From contig JAFEKR010000004.1 in the NCBI GenBank assembly GCA_019022495.1, positions 3,906,001-3,970,000 on the forward strand: a stretch of 64,000 nucleotides of DNA, given 5' to 3'. The position numbers and the translations under genes were made by a program. The DNA comes from Epichloe hybrida. Taxonomy: Eukaryota; Ascomycota; Sordariomycetes; Hypocreales; Clavicipitaceae. The notes beneath the pieces are model-generated. The model searched no databases and had not been told where the DNA came from. It worked only from the letters and a program-made list of their open reading frames with translations. Of this stretch, positions 1-12,375 are shown one piece after another (the stretch's first letter is position 1; every line of letters begins with the position of its first letter).

Positions 1-3000
1 TAAGGGCTTATATATAATTTAGCTAAAAGGGAGCTAGAGGTTCTTAGAGAGTACCTTATAAGTATGTAGCTTAAAGGGTAAATTAGAAGATTAGTTAGCC
101 TAGCTAAAGCCCTAATTTTATTTATTTTAAAGAAAGGAGGGAAATTAAGGCTTTATATAGATTATAGGGGCTTAAATAAGATTATAATTAAGAATAAGGC
201 CCCTTTGCCCCTTATTACTAAAATTCTTAATTAATTAGCAAGTATAGTTATTTTTATAGTCTTAGATTTAAAAGATACGTACTACTAGCTATGTATTTAC
301 TTAGGTAATAAGTGAAAAATAGCGTTTTATTATTAATATAGCTACTTTAAATATCTAGTAATACTATTTAGACTAGTTAATATACTAGTGACTTTTTAGG
401 AGTATATTAATAATGCTCTTAAAGGACTTATTAATAAGACCTATATTATCTATCTAGATAATACGCTAATATATAGTAGTAAGGTTAAAGATTATATAGA
501 GTATGTTAAATAAGTTTTACGTAGGTTTAGAGAGGTAAGTCTTTTTATTAACCTTAAGAAGTGTTAATTTTTAGTCAAGGAAGTTAAATTTTTAGGCTTT
601 AAGATATTAGAGAAAGGTATTATAATAGACCTAGTAAGAGTTAAAGTAATTATAACCTAGCTAATACTATGTAGTGTTTTTAATATTTAGTTATTTCTTA
701 GTTTTACTAGATTCTACTGCTATTTTATTAAATAGTATAGTAAAGTTATTATTTTATTAATAGATTACCTTAGAGGGAATTAACTAGTAATATTTAAACT
801 AGAACCCTATAAGATAGCAGCGTTTAGAGAGCTTTAATAAAGATTTTAGGAAGCGCTAATTTTAGTGTATTTTAACCTACTTACATATCTTAGAGTGAAG
901 ACAGATGTATCTAGATATATAATTAGGGCTATACTTATAATATTAGTGCTAGGTCACTAGCACCTAGTTATATTTATGTTAAGAAAGATAACTAATACTA
1001 AATTATAATATTTAATACCTAATAGCAAATTATTAGCTATCTAAGAGGCTTTTCGCATATAGAGACACTATCTTACTTATTTAGCTTATATAATTAAAGT
1101 TATTATAGATTATTTAAACTATAAGTACCTTACTATAAAGCCTAAGCTTACTAGTAAGTAAGTAACTATACTTAATAAGCTTTATTCTTTTAACTTTAAG
1201 ATTATATATTATATAAGGAAATTAAATCTTACTAACTTACTTTTAAGAAGACTAGATTTTATAAGTAAGGTAAGGAAAGAGAAAGTAGTAACTATATAAC
1301 TTCCTACCTTTTTATTTAAATTTATAGATACTAAGAGATAGGAACACTATAGTAATATTATTAATACCATAGGCTCTATAAAAACATTACTTAATATAAC
1401 TAATAGTTAGTTATAATAACGCTATAATAATACTGCTAATATCTAGGGTTTTAAAAAATTATAACTTAACTATATTCCTAAAGAACCTAATAATCTAGAT
1501 AATCTTAGAAGAGTTATATTAGTAAGGTTATTTAATACTTTTTATACTTCTATTAATAAGTAATAAGCTAGCTATAGTAATACTATTAGTACTTAGCGTA
1601 TATATTATTTATTGCTTAATTATTTTAATTTTCCTATTACACTAGCTATTACTAATAGAGATAGACTAGTATAGGTTATTACTAGTAAGTAGCAAGGGCG
1701 CCCGTTAAAAACGTTACTTATCTATATCCCTATAAGACTAAAAGCATTTATTAAACTAATTACTTATAAAGATATTATAGCTAGGATCTAATTTATTTAG
1801 AGAACCTCTTCTAAGTTTAACTTTAACTTTTTAGAAAAGAGCTTAGAATTAAAACCCTTAATTTAAGTCTTATTATATAAAGCATAGTAAGGTAATAACT
1901 TTACTATAGCTTAATTAAAGTTACTTAAAAGTAGTAATTTAGCTATATCCTAGACATAGTTAATTAGACTCTCTAAGCTATTAATATTTAAGAATTATGT
2001 TTTTATTCCTTTAGGTATAAGAAAAGAAATTTTATTACTAACTTATAATAACCTTACTACTAGGCACTAAGGAGTAAGTAAAACTCTTTATTAGATTATA
2101 AACTAATATTATTAGCTAATAATAAAGAAAGATATAAAGGTATATATTAGTACTTATATAAATTATTAGACTTTAAAACCAAGGCATTATAAACTATATA
2201 GTAAGCTAGCTATATTACTAGTGCCTAATTACCCCTTTTAAGAATTATTAATAGATTTTATTACTAGACTTCTACTAGTAAAAGATTTAAATTAAACCTA
2301 TAACGTAATTTTAGTTATTATTAACTATTTTACAAAATATAGTATTTATATCCTTATTTTAACATAACTAACTAGTAATAGGCTAGTAACTATATTCTTA
2401 GAATATGTTTTTAGAGACTATAAAGCCCTAGAAGGTATTATAATAGACTAAGGTTTTACATTTACTAGTGGTTTCTAGATAACTTTTTGTTATTTTCTTG
2501 TAATAAAGCGACTACTTAGCACTGCTTTTTACCCCTAGATAGATAGTTAAATAGAATGTTTAAACTAGGTCTTAGAATATTATTTAAGGGCTTTTACTTA
2601 TGCTAAATAGACTAATTAAGTGAATAACCTATTAATAGCATAATTTGCGTATAACATAAGCAATCACTTAACGCATGGCTACACACTAGTAAAGGCGTTA
2701 TAAGGTTATAATCCTAGAGGTCTATAGTAAGTAATAGTAAATATCCCTTTAGTAAATAATTAAGCTAAAAGTAGGATTTTAGCACTAAGAGAGAAGTATA
2801 CTATAATTAAGTAGCTTTTAAGTAACTTATAAACTTAGTATAAAAAATATTATAACTAGAAAAGAACTCTAATAAGGTTTAAAGTTAGTAACTATATTTT
2901 ATTATTAATAAAAAACATTAACCTAAGATACCTTAGTAAGAAGCTAGCTATAAAGTATTTAAGCCCTTATAAGATTAAAAAGGTAATTAGAAGTTATAGA

Positions 3001-3439
3001 TTAGTATATTAATTAAAATTACTACCTAGGACTTAATTATATAATGTATTTAATATTACTAGTCTTAAACCTTTTAAAGGGGACTTAATAAATATAGAAA
3101 ATATATCCTTACTATAAGATACTATTAAAGATAATAAATAAGAGTTTAAAGTTAAGAGAATTATTTTATATTACTATAATAGAAGGCATTATAAATATCT
3201 AGTTAAATAGAAAGGCTATAATACTTTAGAGAATTCTTAGGTATTAAAAAGGGATTTTATTACTAGAGAAATTATTAATAACTATAAGTAATAGCTAAGT
3301 AATAAAGTTAATATAAGGTAGTTATGTTTTATAACTTAATATACTAAAGATATTAGAAAATAAAGTTAATTTACTTAGATAACTTAAATAATCTATTATA
3401 TAGCTACTAAGCACCTATCCCTCTATAATAAAGTTAGCC

Positions 3440-4740
3440 CCTAAAACCACTAGTCCCTTATTATTATTAGTAGCTATAGGAGCTATAGAGAAAGAGGCCT
3501 TAGGAGTATCTTTATTATTAGAATCCCTCTCTTTATATATATAAACCTAAAGTACACTAGGGAGCTTAATAGGACTAATATATTTAGGTAAATTAATAGT
3601 ATTTAGTATAAACTACTAGTAAGTTAGTTAAGCATTAGCTATATATATTAAGAAAGCTTACCTTTAGGATATTTTAGGCTATAAAGTAAAGATAGTTTAT
3701 AATATTAATCTAAGTTTCTAGATTTATAGTATACTTAGTAGTGCTATTATAGTATATTTATTATATTTTACCTTATAGGTAGCATTAGTAAATATTTAAG
3801 TGTAGTAAATATAACTATACTTATTAGAATTTTTATAAACTAGGATAGTATTTTATAGCTTTTTCTTTGCTTTTATAATAGGCTAGTAGTAAGTTAGTAG
3901 TAATTTAGTATCTAGGAAATAGGATTATACTTACTTTATTTTAATAGTAGTAGCTACCTTTAGGAGTAGCTTTAATAAGTTTAAATAGCCTATTATAAAG
4001 CTATATAATTTAAGCTAGAGTCTAGTAGTATATTAGTAATAACTAAGTAAATTCTAGTTAAGAGAGATATACTATAATATAGTTTTTATTATTTTAGAAG
4101 TAATAAGTATATTTTATTAAATAGCCTATTAAATATTAGCTATAAAGAAGTAATAAGTAAGTAAAGAAGTTATACTTAAAGATTTATTATATTTAGCTAG
4201 GAAGGTTTTTTTATTAATAAGGTATCTAGAATCTTATAAGTACTATTTTTTAGGAGAATATTTTATATTATTACTTACTAATAATAGTGTATATATAGAA
4301 TCTTTTTTAAAGTTATTTTACTAGTAGTAAGTTAGTAATAGAGACACTATAAGGATATAATAAACTTATAATAAGATTTTAGAAGAAGTTTACTTTTAGG
4401 GAGACTTTATAGGAGATTTCTTAGTTAATAGATTTTCTTAAGGTATTAATAAAGGTAAAGTTTAGGTATAAGACTTAGATATAGTAAACTAGCTATAAGT
4501 TAGCTATAATAGACTAGATAAGGAAGTTATACTAATAAGAGTATAAACTTATAAGCTAGATAAGGGCAAGAAACTAAGATAAATAAGGATAGATAATAAT
4601 AATAATTAGGGACTAAAAGAGATTAGTAATTACTAAGTAATAGTAGTAAGAGAGTTACTACTTAGCTAGTAAGGGTAACTTATAAGGTTAAGGGATATTA
4701 TAAAAGAAAGAAAGAGTGTAAAAGGGGGGAAAAATTAGTC
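3440..4740 (+). pseudogene. Extra degraded ORF between chromodomain and 3' LTR of Gypsy1-a
   Basis: After the chromodomain a sense-strand frame stays readable for about 430 codons if TAA/TAG are read as mutated Gln codons. Fragments include LLYLARKVFLLIRYLESYKY and LIRLRDIIKERKSVKGG. It is rich in Leu, Ile and Lys, and no domain is recognised. The second copy (about 18855-20215) keeps the same frame, so it is a real part of the element. Most gypsy elements have only gag and pol; a third ORF at this place could be env-like, regulatory or captured. Its function is unknown. Confidence 0.5.
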
Positions 4741-5230
4741 TCTTTTATATTAACCCTAGACCCCTTAAGTAATCTAATGCACTACATATAGGTAATTTAT
4801 AAATTATAATAATAACCATTAGCACTACTAAACGCACATATGCCTAATAGCTATAAGCTTATAGTAACTATAATATAAGCCCTCTAGTTAGACTATTTAG
4901 AACCCTAGCATTAGGTACCTTATTTATTTAACTAATTATGAAAATTAATATGGGTTATTTATATTGTTTTTTCTAGCTATATAATAGGTAATAATATTTA
5001 TTTTGCTATAGTAAAGCCATATATAGGCTACTATTAGAACATTACTAACTATAATAAGGGGTTATTTTTAATTAGTAGCATTATTATTATTATTTCTTTT
5101 TGTTTACTTACGCGTCTAGATGTAAGGTACCTTATCTTATTTTTCCTTATAAAGCTTTAATATAGTAACTATACCTTAAGTAAGTAGCTTATTTTATAAT
5201 TAAGGTTAATTATATATAAGGGGGGTATTA

Positions 5231-5500
5231 TATTAGGAGCGTAGAGGTTAAAGATAGGATATTTATTAAAGCAAGTCTTTAGAGAACCTTTAGGCTATAT
5301 AAATAATAAAAAGGCTAGCTAGCTATAAGATAGCCACATGCTTATAAAGCAAGGTATTTATTAAAGACTACGCACATTATTAGTGCTAGGTTAGAGATTA
5401 AAACCTTCACGCACCTGCCCCTAGCTAGCATTTATCTAGCAGCGACTGCAATAGTCTTAGCTATCACTTCGTTCTTAACCTTTCGGTGCAAGCCGTGACA
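5231..5500 (+). repeat. 3' LTR of Gypsy1-a (270 bp)
   Basis: It begins TATTAGGAGC (TGTTAGGAGC before mutation) and ends GCAAGCCGTGACA. It has the same length as both LTRs of the complete copy at 13043-21805, and is preceded by a purine-rich tract (AAGGGGGG, from about 5218). Confidence 0.93.
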
Positions 5501-6724
5501 ATTACATAAAGCAAAGAGCCTAAGGGAGCTATATTATAATAGTCTATTAACTAGAAGCATTATATAATCTATTAATTACTATATAACACTAAGAACCCTT
5601 TGCTAATAATATCTTATAACTTAATAAATGCCTTAAGTAATAGATTAAGAATTAGTAGTAAGGGCTATAGTATATTCCCTTAACTCTTAAGGAAGTAAAG
5701 CTCTTTATATTTATAAATAAGTCCCTTACTAATAATAAAGATCTAAGTTTATAGATTAGATATATTATTATAATTAGCAATAAAGTAATAAAGGAGAATA
5801 ATACCTTTATCTTAAAAGTGAATATTATTATATATAGCTCTATAAAAAGCAAGCGTGTAACCTATAGCGCACTTATATCTAAGCTATATAGCATAGTTTA
5901 AGGTGCTAATATTACGTAAATGATATCTATAACCCTTTATATAATCACAGACTAATTAAAGATACCTTAAATCCTAATAATTCTCTATATAGACTCTTTC
6001 TTATTATATAAATACCTTGTAAAGCTAGGTATAATAAAAGAGAAGTGGCTAATAATTAATATTATAGCCCTTTAGTAGTTATATAAGAGGAGGGAAGTCC
6101 ATAAAGTTAAATAGATTAATAGCGGCAATAATCTAGCTAATATAATAATAAAGGCATTGCTAAATTTAGCTCTCTTAACCTTAATTAATTTAAATAAATT
6201 AATAATTATATAGAAGGATAGGTTAAGAGACCTAAAAGGTTAGGCAGAGGGGAGGATTAATATAATAGGCATGTAAGTATAGATTATAATAACTAGGTTA
6301 ATTAGAATAACTAAAGCTATAATAGCTAATAAGAACCGTGAATTCCTATTAAGGGATTTACTTATATACACTTTCCTTTAATCTGATTTTTATTACGTTT
6401 TTAGGCTCTTTTAGCCATAAAGAAAAGAGAGACTACTAGTGTAGCTTTCTTTAGACCTTTAGATAATAGATAGTCTAACTATAGCTAAAGAGTAAAGCCA
6501 CTAAAGGGATGCATATAATGCAATTAGATATATTATAAGCTACCTTACTCCATTAGCAGTGGCACTGCACTATAGCCTTACTTTTCCCCCTTTTTGCTTA
6601 CCTTCTCTTCTAGCTAGATTCCTCTCTTTCTCCCTCTTCTCTTCTCTCTTAGTTATTAGCTATTATTAACTTCATTAAATTTAACCTCTTCGCACTAGTG
6701 TAACGTTCCTTGGTGTAACTAACA
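5501..6724 (+). mobile_element. Copia A: 3' part (RNase H end and 3' LTR)
   Basis: After the Gypsy1-a insertion the sequence continues as the C-terminal RNase H region of a Ty1/copia polyprotein: KSKRVTYSALISKLYS, later NNLANIIIKALLN, with scattered stops. It is colinear with Copia B from 8897 onward. Its LTR (6440-6724) ends GTAACTAACA. The next base resumes Copia B integrase-region sequence after ATAAG, so Copia A inserted into Copia B. The 5' half is left of the window. Confidence 0.88.
6440..6724 (+). repeat. 3' LTR of Copia A (285 bp)
   Basis: Starts TGTAGCTTTC and ends GTAACTAACA. It matches the Copia B LTR (9831-10112) and the Copia C LTR (38132-38384) along its length, including the pyrimidine-rich TCTCTCTTTCTCCCT stretch. 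Confidence 0.88.
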
Positions 6725-9700
6725 ATAAGGGTTATTATTAATATTATATAAATTAATAGGTAGCTAGTCCTTTATGTTATTAATTTAGTAACCTTATTTT
6801 AAGTAGCCTAATTCCTTAACCCTAAGAAGCAGAAAGCTTATAATATCTAGCATGTAATTAGAGAGTGCTAGATTAATATATATCTAGGCCCTCTAGACTA
6901 GATTATTTATAATACTAGTAATAACTTTGCTTTAGCTAAATTTAGGCATTGTACTTACCTAATATTAATTAAGATTAATAAGATACTTATTAAAGCTTAT
7001 AATAGTATTAGAAAGGTTAAAAGATATTACAGACCTCTTTACTAGGCTTATAATATTATTATAGATTTAATTAGTAAAGAGATTACTTCTAAGTAGTAAC
7101 TTTAAATAGCTATTAAAGCTATTAATAACTTAGCAAGCCTTAATAGTCTTATACCTATATTACTAGTCTTTAAAGCTTACCTATAGATAATAGATAAGTT
7201 ATTACTAAGTATCTCTATTATTTAATAGGCTAAAGTAATTTAGAAGGTAACTAATAAAGTTTACTATTACCTAGCTAAGAGGTAAGTTTATAAGGCCCTT
7301 AGTGCCTAGAATAGCCCTAATATATTACTAATATATTAGCTACTACTATAGGCTAATATATATATAGAGAGAGAAAAAGGCTAATAGTATAGCCCTTATA
7401 AGCTATTAGCTACTAATAAGGAGACTTATATAGTTAAGATACCCTATAGCCTAGCTAAGTTTTACTCTATAGTAGTAAAGCTATACTATAAGGACTTATA
7501 GTATATAAAAGCTAATAAGTAAAGCCTTTAGGATATTAGAGAATATAACCTAGGCTTAGAGACCTCTCCTTATAAGATAGCCTCTTCCTATAAGGGGGCT
7601 AGAGGAAATAAGTTATTAGTAAAGAATAATAAGGTAAAAAAAAAGAAAGAAAAGATACTAGTAAAGAGAAAGTAAGGGAGGCTAAGAAAAAAGCTTATAG
7701 TTTAATTTTATATTAATAAGGGTATAGAAAAGCCTATAAAGGCTATTAAAGCTAAAGGTAATTCTATAGGAAGCTATAAAGTTAAAGAACCTATAGCTTA
7801 CCTTAAGGTAGTAAAAGCTACCCTTATAGGAAGCTATGAAGCTAATTACTTTAAGGTAGTAAAAGTAAAGGTAATTAGGGCCTAGGCTTATAATCCTAAT
7901 AAAGCTATTAGACCTATAAATCCCCTTATATTTATTAATAAAGACTAAGAGAAGGTATTATTTAAAGAGATTATAGCTAGAGAAGTGCTAAATATAGTAT
8001 TTCTTATAGTAAAGGAAAAGGCTAACTAAAAGCTTGCCCTTTAACTTTACTAAAAAATAAAGATTTTAACCCTTAGAAGCCCCTTTAAATAATCTAACTA
8101 AGCTAAGATTAATGCCTTATAAGCTTGTAATATATTTAGGTTTATAATATTTAATCTAGTAAAGTATAAAGGCTATAGGATCTTTAATTCTTATATAGTC
8201 TAAGAGATTAAAGGCAAAGGGACTAAATCACTATATAAGAAATCACGCCTTATTATATAAGGGCATAATAATAAGGGAAAGGAAGCTATCTTAACCTAAT
8301 TACTAATAATATAGCAATTAAGCTAACGAATTATTATGGCCCTTACCCTATTATTAAGGCAAAGAGAAATCTATCTTTAAATGCAAGATATTACATAAGC
8401 CTATGTTTAATTATATATAACTCTAAATAGGCTAATTATTATAAGAATCCTAAAGCAAATTACACACCTCTTTCTAGAAGGCATAGTAATAGAGGTAATT
8501 AAACCTCTTTATAGAATTGTAGAGGCTAGAACCTACTAGTAAGCAATGTACTTTTATTACTATAGGGATAACCTTAAGATAATAACCTTAATATACAATC
8601 CTTACTTACTAATTATAGCCTTAAATAACAAGAACCTCTTTAGAATTATAGGAATATAAATAGATAATACGCTAGGCCTTAGTAATAATAACTTCTTTAA
8701 GAAAGAAAAAAGAGAGCTCTAGAAGGTAAAGTTTATAGCTAAAGAAAAATAATACCTAATAACTATAAATCCCCTTATCTTTAATAGCTATATTCTAACT
8801 TAAAATGCTAATAATTTGCTAACCTTAAACTAAAAAGGCTAAAGTTAGAAGATTAAGGAAATTAACCTATAATTACTAATAGTAAGGCAGGATTATATAG
8901 AGCAAAGAGCCTAAGGGAGTTACATTATAATAGTCTATTAACTAGAAGTATCTTATAACCTCTTAATCACTATATAATACTAAGAACCCTTTACTAATAA
9001 TATCTTATAACTTAATAAACGCCTTAAGTAGTAAATTAAGCATTAGTAGTAGGGATTATAGTATATCCCTTTAACTCTTAAAGAGATAAAACTCTTTATA
9101 TTTGTAAATAAGTCTTTTACTAATAATAAAGACCTTAGTTTATAGATTAAATATATTATTATAATTAGTAATAAGGTAATAAAGGAGAATAATACCTTTA
9201 CCTTAAAAGAGAATATTATTATATATAGCTCTATAAAGAGTAAGTGTATAACCTATAGCGCACTTATATCTAAGCTATATAGCATAGTTTAAGGCGCTAA
9301 TATTATGTACGCAATATCTACAACCCTTTATTAAATCACAGACTAATTAAAGATACCTTAAATCCTAATAATCCTCTATATAAACTCTTTCTTATTATAT
9401 AAATACCTTATAAAGCTAGGTATAATAAAGGAAAAGTAGCTTATAATTAATATTATAGCCCTTTAATAGTTATATAAGAGAAAAGAGATCTATAAAGTTA
9501 GGTGAATTAATAGTAGTAATAACCTAGCTAATATAATAATAAAGGCATTACTAAATTTAGCCCTTTTAACCTTAATTAATTTAAACAAATTAATAATTTA
9601 TATAAAGGCTAGGTTAAGAGACCTATAAGGTTAGGTAAAGGGGAGGATTAATATAATAAGCATATAAGTATAGATTATAATAACTAGGTTAATTATAATA

Positions 9701-10112
9701 ACTAAGGCTATAATAGCTAATTAAAGCTATGGATTCCTATAAAGGGATTTACTTATATATACTTTCCTTTAATTTAATTTTTATTATGTTTTTAGGCTTC
9801 TTTAGCTATAAAGAAAAGAGAGATTACTAGTGTAGCTTCCTCTAGACCTTTAGATAATAGTTAGTCTAGCTATAGCTAAAGTGTAAGTTTACTAAAGGGA
9901 TACATATAATATAATTAGCTATATCGTAAGTAACCCCGCACTGCTTATAGTGGCTTCGCACTGCTACCTTACTTTTCTCTCTTTTTTGCTTACCTTCTCT
10001 CTTAGCTAGATTCCTCTCCTTCTCTCTCTTCTTAGCTATTATTATTAACCTTATTATTATTATCAAATTCGACCCTTCTGCACTAGTGCAACGTCCCTTG
10101 GTGTAACTAACA
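6725..10112 (+). mobile_element. Copia B: integrase, RT, RNase H and 3' LTR of a Ty1/copia element
   Basis: Domains can be read in copia order. The integrase C-terminal part lies at about 6800-7500 (KAYNSIRKVKRYY, matching the fungal copia motif VEAHNSIGKVERYH; later LLLVFKAY and LAKR). The RVT_2 reverse transcriptase is at about 8330-8720 (PEGIVIEVIKPLYGIVEAG-like). RNase H is at about 8900-9640. Glutamine codons are now stops throughout. The 5' part is left of the window, beyond the Copia A insertion. ATAAG at 6725 is the likely target duplication of Copia A. Confidence 0.9.
9831..10112 (+). repeat. 3' LTR of Copia B (282 bp)
   Basis: Begins TGTAGCTTCC and ends GTAACTAACA, homologous to the Copia A and Copia C LTRs. 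The next bases are TTAAG; the left boundary of Copia B is not in the window, so a duplication cannot be tested. Confidence 0.88.
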
Positions 10113-10532
10113 TTAAGGCTTATATAGTATTTAAGTTAAGTTAACCTTAATTTCTATTATTATAAACCTAATATAAACTTTTCTAATAGTTATATTAATT
10201 TCTTACTATTAATTTCTAATTATTTAACCTTAATATTAAAAAAATAAAAAAAATTACATTTAATTACAAATAATTACATATAATGTAATGTAATGCAATG
10301 CTCTGATTCACTGTATAACCGTGGGCTAGCATTGTGTCTTTTAGGGTGTTGTTTTCCGCTTAACAAACTACTATTGTTCACATAAAAATACAAATAATTA
10401 CTAATAATTACTCATGATTACTAATGATTACGAATGATTATAAATAATTATATATGATATAATATAATATGTGAAAAGGGGCTGTTATGTAATGTATTAT
10501 GTATTAAATACATTACATTATAAACATTACAT
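10113..10532. other. AT-rich tract with degenerate hAT-like end
   Basis: No gene is seen. The sequence ...TAATGTAATGCAATGCTCTG ending at 10304 is a terminus of the same family as the hAT-like elements at 31358 and 61589, which end GCAATACTCTG. It differs by the C/T changes expected of RIP. A 12-bp ATTACTAATGATTA-type repetition occupies about 10395-10450. The other end of the element is not identified. Confidence 0.45.
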
Positions 10533-10639
10533 GCATTTGATTGTTAATTATTTTACTAGCTAGGTATTGCTAGCAATTGTGTTATAAAAAATTAGATGCA
10601 TTAGCTATAACCAATGACGTGAATTTTTTTTAAAAATCA
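10533..10639 (-). mobile_element. Family R, 107-bp truncated copy
   Basis: Homologous to one end of the longer R copies (30210, 55181, 59561, 60368): TTACTAGCTAGGTATTGCTAG ... AAAAATCA. It is flanked by perfect 13-bp direct repeats ATAAACATTACAT at 10520-10532 and 10640-10652. This proves an independent insertion of a fragment truncated at one end. The strand given is that of the degenerate ORF in longer copies. Confidence 0.85.
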
Positions 10640-10652
10640 ATAAACATTACAT

Positions 10653-11329
10653 AATGTAATGTAATGTAATGCAATGCTCTAGTACGGATACACCTAATCA
10701 TAGCGTAGTGTTAGTGTGCACACTCCACTTTCCCTATGGTTTACCTAATAGTTATAACATTATTAGTAGTAATATGTTAGGCGTGCGTGCGCAGGCGGCC
10801 TAATAACCAATGGTAAGGTGCAATGCTAGCGAGAGCTAGCACTAGTAGATCTTTTGGTCTAGTGGCTTACCTAGCACACCTTCTAGGTTCTGACATCATA
10901 TTAATTAGATTAATAAATACAGGTAATACGCAACACAAAACACTGTATAGCAATTTTGCCTACTAAATCGTAGCCTTTCATTAGTCTAGTATAGTCTAAA
11001 TTAATTGCTTTACTAGTCTGTTTTGCTTGTTAATATAGGGACTAGTGGTTTGCTTCTCTTAGCATATAACCATTTTTTTAGCAACTATAATTAATTTCAT
11101 AGCCTCTATTAAAGTGAGAATACCTATGAAATTGACCTAGTTAATTCTGAAGTCCTCTAAAGAAGCCTTTAATAGCCCTATAAACAGTTAGGCCTTCCTC
11201 GTTAGGTAATAAAAACATCTACTTACACTGTCTTACAAGAGTCCCTACGTGTTAGAAGAGAACCGCTTATTAGCGCCAATGTATTTCGTTACATACATGG
11301 ATTGAAAGGAGGTGGCATATAGAGCGCGT
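10653..11329. other. Intergenic region downstream of the bZIP-like gene
   Basis: It starts with a second hAT-like terminus (TAATGCAATGCTCTA, ending about 10681) and continues with less mutated sequence of mixed composition. No ORF above about 60 codons and no RNA gene is recognised. It probably holds the 3' UTR of the minus-strand gene ending at 11330. Confidence 0.4.
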
Positions 11330-12375
11330 TTAACTCCCTATGGATGCAAACGATACGGTATCGGAGTCGTCTAACCCCTCGCCGTATCCGACATCCTGTC
11401 CACTATCTCTCTCTCCGAGCAGAAATATTTGTCTATACTTTGTCCTCATGGCTTTAAGATAGTCGCTTACGCGATCATCTTTTTTCAGCAACCCAACTCG
11501 CACTCCAAAAGTGTAAAGGGCTTGAACTTCCTTGATAGATGCTCCTGCTGTTAATGGTTTATCTCTTTGTGAAGTTGTAGTGTCTTTGTGTGCAGATGTA
11601 GAAGCACCGTTGTTTGTCCGAGGGGCCTTGTTCGTGTCGTGGTTCATAGCAGTCAGTTGTTCAACGGTTAAGCTGTGATCGATAAACGGCATACGTCGGT
11701 GGCTACCGCTGTGGGGATGTTGATTGGCCTCCGACGATACGGCTATTGTGTCTTGAGTGGTGGCTGCCAAGCGTCCATCGAGTTCATGATGTAGAGCGGA
11801 GTCTAAGTTCTTGGGGGGTAAATTATTTTGCATTCCATTCGGCGCAACCAACCCGCCATTAGTCTTGCTCGTAGGCTGGGAATGCGTCTGACGCTGCCGT
11901 GCGCCCGCGTCCTGGGGATCCAAGGACCAATTCTTGTTGTGGCAAGGGGGGACGGCCACATCATCAACGGCTTGTGCGAAAGCCAATTCTGCAGGCCAAC
12001 CAACGTCTAAAATCTCTTGTGTGTCTTCCGGTTCCGGTTCTGGTTCCGTTGTATAGTTGTCTATGTTCGAGACCCAAACCTTCGGAGACGGACACAGCAT
12101 GTGTTGTCCCGCTGTGCCAACGGTCCAGGAGCTTTCGACCGCCGAGTGATATGCTGAGGGCTCCGCTGCCAAACATGAAATACCATTGGAAGTTTGGTCA
12201 TGGCTAGCCACTTGTCTATGGCGCCGTCCTGTAGAATGACAAAAACAAAGAAATACTCAGCTAATGCAAGTTGCTTCTCAATGGGGTTGGGATGCAGCAT
12301 ACTCCATCGTTGCTGTGACTCGCGATTTTGTCGTCGACGGCGCTCGTGAGCTTCCTCCTCTACTTGTTCTGGCAT
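11330..12375 (-). CDS. bZIP-like transcription factor, two exons
   Basis: Exon 1 is 12375-12303 and exon 2 is 12228-11330, joined across a 74-nt intron (12302-12229) that begins GTATGC and ends TTCTACAG on the minus strand. The join gives 323 aa. Residues 12-27 read RRRRQNRESQQRWRRR, which fits the bZIP basic signature N-x7-R (Asn17, Arg25) in the form common in fungi (QNRxxQRxxR). No regular leucine heptads follow. The rest is low-complexity and polar, with an acidic EPEPEPED stretch, and ends with an amphipathic segment (IKEVQALYTFGVRVGLL) and an Asp/Ser-rich tail. It probably binds DNA in the nucleus; targets are unknown. The start is the first ATG in frame with the basic region; a further 5' exon cannot be excluded. 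GC is far above the surrounding repeats and the frame is intact, so RIP has spared it. Confidence 0.62.

Larger units (their letters stand above)
1..5500 (+). mobile_element. Gypsy1-a: RIP-degraded Ty3/gypsy chromovirus, 5' part outside window
   Basis: The window opens inside the reverse transcriptase (RT). Around 3-230 the translation reads GLIYNLAKRELEVLRE, later [13 protein letters not shown], with stops where Gln or Trp is expected. The YLDN remnant of the YxDD box lies near 450. The integrase core (IDFITRLLL, then VILVIINYFTKYS) is at about 2250-2345. A chromodomain (HYKYLVK-KGYN) follows at about 3170-3290, which marks a chromovirus. A further long degraded ORF precedes the 3' LTR. The element is non-functional. 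It is inserted in Copia A: ATTAC follows the LTR (5501-5505), but the matching left copy is outside the window. Confidence 0.93.

Noticed and set aside
1..10112. Mitochondrial or organellar origin because of extreme AT content
   Set aside because: The AT richness is confined to nuclear-type retrotransposons with RIP-type stops, next to intron-containing GC-normal nuclear genes.
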